Assembly (NCBI GenBank): GCA_021296095.1 | Contig: JAGWBB010000030.1 | Span: forward strand, 1 to 36,197 | From: Desulfurellaceae bacterium | Lineage (GTDB): Bacteria > Desulfobacterota > Binatia > Bin18 | Length of the DNA stretch: 36,197 bases | Reading direction: 5' to 3' | Part shown: positions 30,771 through 36,197 of the stretch, one piece after another | How the letters are laid out: every line of letters starts with the position of its first letter | Numbering within the stretch: position 1 is the first letter of the stretch | Position numbers and translations under genes: made by a program | Notes under the pieces: model-generated | Seen by the model: only the letters and a program-made list of their open reading frames with translations | Databases searched by the model: none | What the model was told of the DNA's origin: nothing

Positions 30771-31733
30771 CTAGCGCGGCTCCAGGGGCAGACCCTCGCG
30801 CCGGCGGACATCGTTCAGATAGGCGACAATCCCCTCCTCGACCGTATAGCGGGGCGTAAAGCCCAACTCGTCGCGCAGCCGGTTGGTGTTGAACAGCGAA
30901 GTCATCACAAACGGTTTGTCGCTGACCGAGATAGCGGCGCCGGGCAGGATCTGGCGCAGATAGGCGGTGATCTCGCCCGTTTTGCGGCTCGGCCCGCTCA
31001 TATTGAAGACACGGTGAGGAGGGTTCTGAACCTGGTAGGCCAGCCGGAAGACCTCAGCGGCGTCCGCCACATACAGCCAGTCCGCAATCTGTTCGTCGGG
31101 CGGCATGACGACCGGCTGGCCGAGCAGGGCCAGCTCGGGCAGGACCATGAAGTGATCCCCGGCCGCGCCACGGCGCTGGCCGCGCCCCTCACCAAACACC
31201 GAGGTTGGCCGAATCCCGACCGGCTCCAGGCCGTAGGCGCTGGCGTAATACTCGGCCGTGTGCTCATTGAACAGCTTGCACGCGCCGTACAGGCCACCCG
31301 GATTATCGGCGTCGGGATTGGGTGGGGCGTCTTCGTCGAGGGCCGGGCCGCTCAGCGTCGTGCGCATCGGATACACGGCCACCGAACTCATGTACACCAC
31401 CCGCTTGAGACCGCTCAGGCGGGCCGCCTCAAAGACGTTGGTCGTGCCGATGCAGTTGACGTTGATCGACGGCAGCGGGTTGCGCATTCCTCCGGTTCCC
31501 AGATAATAGGCCAGATGGACAATGCCCTCGACATCGTTGGATCGGATGGCATCCATGAGCGCCGTCGGTTCCATCACGTCGCCCTGGATGATCTTGATCT
31601 GATCGGCCACATCGGCCACCGCCCGCCGGTTGGGCACCGCGTCGAAAATCACCACTCGCTCGCCGTGCTGCAGCAAGTGGCGGGTTAGATGGCGGCCCAG
31701 AAATCCGGTTCCGCCCGTAATCAGAATCGCCAT
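30771..31733 (-). CDS. NAD-dependent epimerase/dehydratase (extended SDR)
   Basis: A 320-residue extended short-chain dehydrogenase/reductase. Residues 2-13 hold the nucleotide motif ILITGGTGFLGRHL. The catalytic S-x-x and Y-x3-K are in MSSVAVYP and YGACKLF, and IRPTSVFGEGR and ADWLYVADAAEV are typical later strands. These enzymes oxidise, epimerise or dehydrate nucleotide sugars or related carbonyl substrates. The start at 31733 is set by AGGAGG 7 nt upstream. It is first in the minus-strand run and divergent from the GH25 gene with 68 nt between. Confidence 0.88.
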   Translation of the reverse strand: MAILITGGTGFLGRHLTRHLLQHGERVVIFDAVPNRRAVADVADQIKIIQGDVMEPTALMDAIRSNDVEGIVHLAYYLGTGGMRNPLPSINVNCIGTTNVFEAARLSGLKRVVYMSSVAVYPMRTTLSGPALDEDAPPNPDADNPGGLYGACKLFNEHTAEYYASAYGLEPVGIRPTSVFGEGRGQRRGAAGDHFMVLPELALLGQPVVMPPDEQIADWLYVADAAEVFRLAYQVQNPPHRVFNMSGPSRKTGEITAYLRQILPGAAISVSDKPFVMTSLFNTNRLRDELGFTPRYTVEEGIVAYLNDVRRREGLPLEPR

Positions 31734-31801
31734 GGTTTTCTCCTCCTTTGCATTGCTGCTCTTTACCACAGCCGGTCCCCGGTCGGCCAGCGTCAGGTGT
31801 C

Positions 31802-32665
31802 ATGGGCAAGTGGCGTCGCGTAGGGGCTGAGCGCAACAGCCCGACCGGATCGGGCCTGGCCCGGCCTGCGCTGCGCGTGCTGTTGATAGGGGTCGGCGGC
31901 TTGGCCTTGGTCGGCACGCTGCTGAGCGGCGGCGCGTGGCTCTATCTGACCGGGGTGTGGATCCCGAATACGCCGAGCCGGGCCGCCTATCCCATCCGCG
32001 GGCTCGATGTCTCCCATCACCAGGGCCGCATCGACTGGCCGACGGTCGTCGCAACCGGGGTGGACTTCGTGTACATGAAAGCCACCGAGGGGGGCGACTG
32101 GATCGACCGCCAGTTTGTCCGCAACTGGACCGAAACGGGCCGGCTGGGTCTCAGACGCGGCGCCTACCATTTCTTCACCCTGCGCACGCCCGGCGCAAAA
32201 CAGGCCGCCCACTTTGTGGCCACCGTTCCTCACGAGGCCGCAGCCCTGCCCCCGGCGGTCGATCTCGAGTTCAGCGGCAACTCAAAGGCACGCCCCACGC
32301 CGGACCAGTTCCGACGCGAACTGGAGGCGTTTCTGGACCGTCTCGAACAGGCGTATCAGACCCGACCCGTAATCTACACCACGTACGATTTTCACGACGC
32401 CTATCTCCAGGGGCTGCCGCTCGAGCGGATATGGGTCAGAGAGGTGCTGATGGCACCGCGCGGCGTCTTCCACAACCGCTGGACCTTTTGGCAGTACAGT
32501 GCTAGGGGCAGGGTGGCCGGTATCAGCGGCCGGGTTGACCTGAACGTCTTTGCCGGTAATCGACACGCCTTTGACGCCCTCATACACCAGCCATACGCAC
32601 CCGGGGAGAAAGGAAGCGGCTATGAAATTCGGTATCGTTCCCATCAACCTGGGGGAGTTCATTGA
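31802..32665 (+). CDS. Membrane-anchored GH25 muramidase
   Basis: A 287-residue lysozyme of glycosyl hydrolase family 25, which cuts the MurNAc-GlcNAc bond of peptidoglycan. One membrane helix (residues about 25-49) anchors the protein, with the catalytic domain outside. GLDVSHHQGRIDW contains D69, FVYMKATEGGDW is the second conserved strand, and VDLEF has D154 and E156, the expected acidic pair. FWQYSARGRVAGISGRVDLN is the usual last strand. The final 15 residues overlap the LLM gene by 44 nt and are outside the domain. Confidence 0.88.
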   Translation: MGKWRRVGAERNSPTGSGLARPALRVLLIGVGGLALVGTLLSGGAWLYLTGVWIPNTPSRAAYPIRGLDVSHHQGRIDWPTVVATGVDFVYMKATEGGDWIDRQFVRNWTETGRLGLRRGAYHFFTLRTPGAKQAAHFVATVPHEAAALPPAVDLEFSGNSKARPTPDQFRRELEAFLDRLEQAYQTRPVIYTTYDFHDAYLQGLPLERIWVREVLMAPRGVFHNRWTFWQYSARGRVAGISGRVDLNVFAGNRHAFDALIHQPYAPGEKGSGYEIRYRSHQPGGVH

Positions 32666-33494
32666 CCCGCTGGTTGTGATTCCATTTGTCCAAAAGGCCG
32701 AGCGGCTCGGCTATGAGTCGGTCTGGACGGCCGAGCACGTCATCATCCCCAAACGCTACGACTCGGTGTATCCCTACAACCCCAGCGGCAAAGTTCCGTT
32801 TCAGCCCGATGCCGCAATCATCGACCCGCTGGTCGCCCTGACCTTTATCGCCGCAGCCACTACCCGCCTGCGGCTCGGCACCGGGGTCAATATCCTGCCC
32901 CAGACCAATCCCCTGTACCTGGCCAAGTGGGCCTCGTCGATCGATCACCTGTCCCAGGGCCGCCTGATGCTCGGCCTGGGCATCGGCTGGCTGCAAGAAG
33001 AGTTTACCGCCATTGGCGTCCCGTTTGCGCGGCGCGGCAAACGCTCGGACGAGTACCTGGCCGCCCTCAAGGCCGTCTGGAGCGGTCAAGAGGTCGATTT
33101 TCAGGGCGAATTCGTTCGCTGGCAGGGCTTTCAGATGCGACCCGCTCCAGCCCAGGCCGGCGGCGTGCCGCTGGTCATCGGCGGGGTGAGCGCGCCCGCC
33201 ATCCGACGCACCGTGCGGTACGGCAACGGCTGGTATGTGATCGGCAAGGATCTGGACGAGTACCGGACGCATATGCGGGCGCTGGACGACGAGTGTCGCC
33301 GTCAGGGTCGCAATCGGGCCGAACTCGAAATCACCGCCTACTGGGACTACTACCGCCAGGGCGCCGACAGCCTGTCGGCCTACCAGGAGCTGGGGGTCGA
33401 CCGTCTGTTGATCAACGTCCGGGCCCTGCGCCACGACAGCGCCGACGCGGCCCTGGAGCGGTTTGCCGATGAGGTGATCGCCAGACACGGCTAG
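32622..33494 (+). CDS. LLM-class F420-dependent oxidoreductase
   Basis: A 290-residue luciferase-like oxidoreductase of the F420-associated type. The opening strand VPINLGEFIDP and WTAEHVIIPKRYDS are the usual start, followed by RLRLGTGVNILPQTNPL, SQGRLMLGLGIGWLQEEF and PLVIGGVSAPAIRRTVRYGNGW. This matches TIGR-type F420 probable oxidoreductases more than bacterial luciferase. AAAGGAAG precedes ATG 32622, which lies within the end of the GH25 gene. It is shorter than and distinct from the LLM protein at 29702-30751. Substrate is unknown. Confidence 0.88.
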   Translation: MKFGIVPINLGEFIDPLVVIPFVQKAERLGYESVWTAEHVIIPKRYDSVYPYNPSGKVPFQPDAAIIDPLVALTFIAAATTRLRLGTGVNILPQTNPLYLAKWASSIDHLSQGRLMLGLGIGWLQEEFTAIGVPFARRGKRSDEYLAALKAVWSGQEVDFQGEFVRWQGFQMRPAPAQAGGVPLVIGGVSAPAIRRTVRYGNGWYVIGKDLDEYRTHMRALDDECRRQGRNRAELEITAYWDYYRQGADSLSAYQELGVDRLLINVRALRHDSADAALERFADEVIARHG

Positions 33495-33504
33495 CTCCCG
33501 CCGC

Positions 33505-33523
33505 CCGGCCCGTTGCGGGCCGG
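33505..33523 (+). terminator. GC-rich hairpin after LLM gene
   Basis: CCGGCCCG (33505-33512) pairs perfectly with CGGGCCGG (33516-33523) around a TTG loop, 11 nt after the LLM stop. No T-run follows, so it may only stall polymerase or protect the 3' end. The position between two transcription units suggests a terminator role. Confidence 0.4.
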
Positions 33524-33579
33524 ACCCGGATCTGCTAGCACCGTGCGGTCGCAAACCGACACGACGAGCGTTCAGCGCC

Positions 33580-34815
33580 ATGGCCCGCCAGTTTGACATC
33601 CCGGATTTTTATACCAGCCCGATCATCTCGCGGGTCAAACAGGCGCGCCAGCAACAGGACCCGCGCAAACAAGACCTGAGCCCCAGCCTGCTCGACTTCG
33701 GTCCGGTGCGTTTTATTCTGGCCCGTCACTTCGGGTTCTGCTTCGGCGTTGAGAACGCGGTGGAAATCGCCTACCAGACGCTGGCCGCCCACCCCGGGCG
33801 GCGCATCTTTTTTCTGAGCGAAATGATCCACAACCCGGATGTGAACCAGGACTTGCAGGACCGCGGGGTGCGCTTCCTGTTCTCCTCTTCCGGCCGTCAG
33901 CTGATTGACTGGGACGAGCTGACCCCGGACGATATCGTGGTCGTTCCGGCTTTTGGCACCACGCTCGAAATCCAGGCCAACCTGGCCGCCCGGGGGCTCG
34001 ACCCCTACACTTACAACACCACCTGTCCGTTCGTCGAACGGGTGTGGAAACGCAGCGCCCAGCTCGGTACCAAACACTACACGGTGGTCGTGCACGGCAA
34101 AGCCAGCCACGAGGAGACCCGGGCGACCTTCTCCCACAGCGTACAGAATGCGCCGACCGTGGTTGTTCTCAACCTGACCGAAGCCCGTTTGTTGGGAGAT
34201 ATCATCCGGGGCAAATTCGGACCGGCGACCCGGACCGTCTTTTTCGATCACTTCGGGCATAAATGCTCCCCGGGCTTCAACCCGGACCGCCATCTCAGCC
34301 GGATCGGGGTGGTGAACCAGACCACCATGCTGGCCTCGGAAACCCGGCAGATTGCCCGGGTCTTGAGCCAGGCCCTGGCCGACCGCTACGGCCAGGATCG
34401 CCTGGCCGAGACCTTTGCCGACACCTCGGACACCCTGTGTTATGCGACCAACGAGAACCAGAACGCGACCTATGCGCTGATTGAGCGCGGCGCCGACCTC
34501 GGCCTGGTCGTCGGCGGCTACAACTCCTCCAACACCTCCCATATCGTCGAGCTGTGCCAGGCTGCCATGCCGACCTATTTCATCCAGAACGCCGACGATA
34601 TCGTGTCCGCAGACACAACCCGGCACTTTCTTCTGGACACCCACCGGATCACCCATACGACCGGCTGGCTCCCGACCAAACGTCCGCTCGATATCGCCCT
34701 GACCTGCGGCGCCTCGTGTCCCGACGCGGTTGTTGATCGGGTCTTGCTGCGCACCCTGTCCTTCTTTGACCACACCTCTCCGCTCGAACAGGTGTTGCGG
34801 CCCTACCCGGCCTAG
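33580..34815 (+). CDS. ispH: 4-hydroxy-3-methylbut-2-enyl diphosphate reductase, long form
   Basis: The last enzyme of the MEP isoprenoid pathway, a [4Fe-4S] reductase producing IPP and DMAPP. Cluster cysteines are C54 (GFCFGV), C149 (NTTCPFV) and C287 (DTLCYAT). The catalytic region VNQTTM is present and the C-terminal TCGASCPDAVV is conserved. At 411 residues it is about 90 longer than the E. coli enzyme and resembles the long cyanobacterial/plastid-type IspH, with an N-terminal extension and an enlarged middle. No strong ribosome site precedes ATG 33580, but the next start would remove conserved sequence. Confidence 0.93.
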   Translation: MARQFDIPDFYTSPIISRVKQARQQQDPRKQDLSPSLLDFGPVRFILARHFGFCFGVENAVEIAYQTLAAHPGRRIFFLSEMIHNPDVNQDLQDRGVRFLFSSSGRQLIDWDELTPDDIVVVPAFGTTLEIQANLAARGLDPYTYNTTCPFVERVWKRSAQLGTKHYTVVVHGKASHEETRATFSHSVQNAPTVVVLNLTEARLLGDIIRGKFGPATRTVFFDHFGHKCSPGFNPDRHLSRIGVVNQTTMLASETRQIARVLSQALADRYGQDRLAETFADTSDTLCYATNENQNATYALIERGADLGLVVGGYNSSNTSHIVELCQAAMPTYFIQNADDIVSADTTRHFLLDTHRITHTTGWLPTKRPLDIALTCGASCPDAVVDRVLLRTLSFFDHTSPLEQVLRPYPA

Positions 34816-34839
34816 CCGCGGCTTGCCCGGCGCTACCGA

Positions 34840-35429
34840 ATGGCGCAGAATCGGGTCATCATGCGGACACCCTTCGTTCTGTGTATCAATCCCTGGATCT
34901 ACGATTTCACGGCCTACGACCTGTGGACCAAGCCCCTGGGCCTGCTGTATATCGCGGCCTTTCTGCGCCAGCGCGGCGTGCGGATCGAGGTCATCGACTG
35001 CCTGGACAAGTGGCAGCCCGAGCTGCTGCGCCGTCAGCAACGCTCCAGCTCGAGACCTACGTCATCATGGGCCTGCCCGGACAGCCCCTGGACGAGGTCA
35101 TTGAGACGATTCTGTACGCCAACAGCCTGGGCGTCCAAACCCGGCTGGCGTCTTTCTCGCCCATTCCGGGCACCACGGACTATGAGCGGGCGGTGCAAAA
35201 CGGCGGGTTTCCGCCCGACGCCGACCCTCTGCTGACCAATAAAACTATCGTACCCCTGTTCCGTACGGCTGAGGCCTATCAGCGTTTTCATACCATTGGG
35301 CAGTTTGCCAATCTGCTGAACCAGGGCGTGAGTCGTGGGCTGAGTTTCTTCAAACCCAGAGAATTCCGACAGGCGCTGTTTGCCGCCCTGGACCGCTTCC
35401 GGGACGATCAGAGTCCCATGACCTCCTAG
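34840..35429 (+). pseudogene. B12-binding radical SAM protein with internal deletion
   Basis: The N-terminal 65 codons read as the start of a B12-binding radical SAM protein (PFVLCINPWIYDFTAYDLWTKPLGLLYIAAFL, in parts, with the final VEVIDCLDKWQPELLRR). Near 35040 the frame switches and continues with the C-terminal part, ETYVIMGLPGQPLDEVIETIL, SFSPIPGTTDYERAV and a variable tail to TAG 35427-35429. The radical SAM core with its CxxxCxxC cluster and roughly 250 residues is missing, and the two halves are in different frames. So a deletion of about 0.7 kb or more has inactivated the gene. A misassembly at this point would look the same. Confidence 0.8.
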
Positions 35430-35447
35430 CCTTTTCATGGCGCGGAC

Positions 35448-35475
35448 TTGACATCTCTCGACGTATCTCTAGTCT
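35448..35475 (+). promoter_or_regulatory. Sigma70-like promoter
   Basis: TTGACA (35448-35453) is a perfect -35 box, followed after 16 nt by TAGTCT (35470-35475) as -10. Transcription would start near 35482, leaving a leader of about 340 nt before the ABC-F gene. This is the clearest sigma70-type promoter I see in the window. Confidence 0.6.
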
Positions 35476-35580
35476 GGGACGGTCTTCACACCACCCCCCA
35501 GAGGACAACGGAATGCACCGAATCATAGCTATCTAGTCCTGGTACGCGGAACAGTCTGCTGAGAGACGCTCTTTCTCATC

Positions 35581-35609
35581 GGGACGCGCCGAGCAATGGC
35601 GCGCGTCCC
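35581..35609. repeat. Strong GC-rich hairpin in leader
   Basis: GGGACGCGCC (35581-35590) and GGCGCGCGTCCC (35598-35609) pair with one small bulge around a 7-nt loop. No T-run follows on either strand, so it is not a simple terminator. It may be an alternative structure of the leader. Confidence 0.5.
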
Positions 35610-35716
35610 AGCCTCTGTCAGTACAACTCCTCCCAGCCTCCGCCCGTTCCCCATCCCCAGGACACCTGCACGCCAGCCTTCCCAGGGGTGGTCTTTCCTT
35701 GAGCCTGTTCATAGCG

Positions 35717-35739
35717 AAAGCCCTCCAGACGGCTTTTTT
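35717..35739 (+). terminator. Attenuator-like terminator upstream of ABC-F gene
   Basis: AAAGCC (35717-35722) pairs with GGCTTT (35731-35736) around CTCCAGAC, and the T-run extends to 35739. Its 5' arm with the preceding G could instead pair with GGTCTTTC at 35690-35697 (one bulged T), an arrangement that would prevent the terminator. It lies about 80 nt before the ABC-F start, downstream of a good promoter. Confidence 0.5.
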
Positions 35740-35819
35740 CCCGACCTGCGAACACGGCCGCAATCCCAAAAGGGTGCTGGCTTCATTCTTCTTGCAGACA
35801 GGCGTAGAGAGGCGAGGCT

Positions 35820-36197
35820 ATGAGTCAAGCAGCAGTTCTTTTTCAAAAAGTGTCTTTCATGTACGACACGGCGAGCGTCCCCTTATTCGTCAATCTTCAG
35901 CTCCATTTTCCACCGGGCTGGAGCGGCATTATTGGTGCAAACGGGTGCGGCAAAACAACGCTGCTGCAGCTGGCGGTCGGTAAGCTGGAGCCGCAACAGG
36001 GGCAGGTTCAATCTCTCGCCGAGGCTGTCTACTGTCCCCAACGAACGGACGAACCACCGACTTTTTTTGACGCCCTGCTCGACACCACGGACGGCGACGC
36101 CCAGCGGCTCAAGGGACAACTAGAGCGGTTCACCATTATCTGTAGCCACAATGCTGGAAGTAATGATGGCATTCGCGGGGAGAGAAGCCCGTCAAGG
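35820..36197 (+). CDS. ABC-F ATPase, N-terminal part, cut by window edge
   Basis: The first 102 residues match the N-terminal ATPase domain of ABC-F proteins, which act on the ribosome (translation factors or antibiotic protection): VLFQKVSFMYD, then GWSGIIGANGCGKTTLLQLAVG with Walker A G39-T46, and VYCPQRTDEPP. After E102 (codon 36123-36125) the frame continues as RFTIICSHNAGSNDG, which is unlike the expected signature region (LSHGERKR type). The frame stays open to the window end, so the break is either an insertion or a rearrangement. A GAGG ribosome site precedes ATG 35820. There is no membrane segment, as expected for ABC-F. Confidence 0.7.
   Translation, partial: MSQAAVLFQKVSFMYDTASVPLFVNLQLHFPPGWSGIIGANGCGKTTLLQLAVGKLEPQQGQVQSLAEAVYCPQRTDEPPTFFDALLDTTDGDAQRLKGQLERFTIICSHNAGSNDGIRGERSPSR

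Larger units (their letters stand above)
35476..35819 (+). other. Long leader before ABC-F gene
   Basis: No conserved protein is visible in this stretch. It holds a seven-codon ORF MHRIIAI (35513-35536) behind GAGGACA, a strong hairpin (35581-35609) and a terminator-like hairpin with T-run (35717-35739). The arrangement promoter, mini-ORF, hairpin, terminator, gene is what ribosome-mediated attenuation leaders look like. Two longer plus-strand open frames in the second half have no recognisable family and look accidental. Confidence 0.4.

Noticed and set aside
35596-35983. Two overlapping plus-strand open frames in the ABC-F leader
   Set aside because: Low-complexity translations without similarity, and the second runs out of frame through the ABC-F start. 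The stretch reads better as an untranslated leader.

Overview
This is a GC-rich, gene-dense bacterial chromosomal segment with short intergenic gaps, frequent 4-50 nt gene overlaps and clear Shine-Dalgarno sites. The run argS / dprA-topA-trmFO resembles the order seen in delta-proteobacteria-like (Desulfobacterota/Myxococcota) genomes. Together with many ACMSD-type amidohydrolases, luciferase-like (LLM) oxidoreductases, a dimethylformamidase-like protein, a long-form IspH and an apparent selenoprotein, it suggests an uncultivated lineage of that broad group (Tectomicrobia-, Binatota- or Desulfobacterota-like). This taxonomic guess is inference; there is no rRNA gene in the window.

Layout. 1-908: accessory start with a truncated HEPN-like ORF and a small Sel1-repeat secreted protein. 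982-5310: dimethylformamidase large-subunit-like gene and an overlapping Nudix hydrolase (minus), facing an HbpS/GlcG-like plus acetamidase/formamidase operon (plus) behind a palindromic operator and a structured leader. 5514-7190: lower-GC patch with a DUF4145 protein and an integrase C-terminal remnant, then a terminator. 7194-10480: small-molecule catabolism block (EthD-like, amidohydrolase, SnoaL-like, and a nitrilase-fold protein with Ala at the nucleophile position). 10500-11879: BrnT/BrnA-type toxin-antitoxin pair and a PLD-like protein. 11876-15455: minus operon argS, alpha/beta hydrolase, amidohydrolase. 15560-22813: plus block dprA, topA, trmFO, two lipoproteins, and an NYN-nuclease/cold-shock fusion. 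22810-25504: TPR lipoprotein and LolB-like lipoprotein (minus). 25616-28821: NadD-like, deoxyhypusine-synthase-like, CysQ-like, small zinc-ribbon membrane protein (plus). 28818-31733: minus operon epimerase, LLM oxidoreductase, rhodanese. 31802-34815: GH25 lysozyme, LLM oxidoreductase, ispH (plus). 34840-35429: decayed B12-binding radical SAM gene. 35430-36197: promoter, long leader and the start of an ABC-F ATPase whose frame loses family similarity near 36125.

The most notable observation is the two-domain rhodanese at 28818-29639. Its frame is interrupted by a single TGA exactly where the catalytic cysteine belongs. It continues with 42 well-conserved residues to a normal stop, and a perfect 6-bp hairpin with a GGC loop lies 17 nt after the TGA. 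This fits a selenocysteine rhodanese with a bacterial SECIS element, which a standard gene caller would truncate. Other points of interest are the attenuator-like leader before the ABC-F gene, the cysteine-less nitrilase homologue, and a concentration of C-N (amide) hydrolase families in the first 10 kb.
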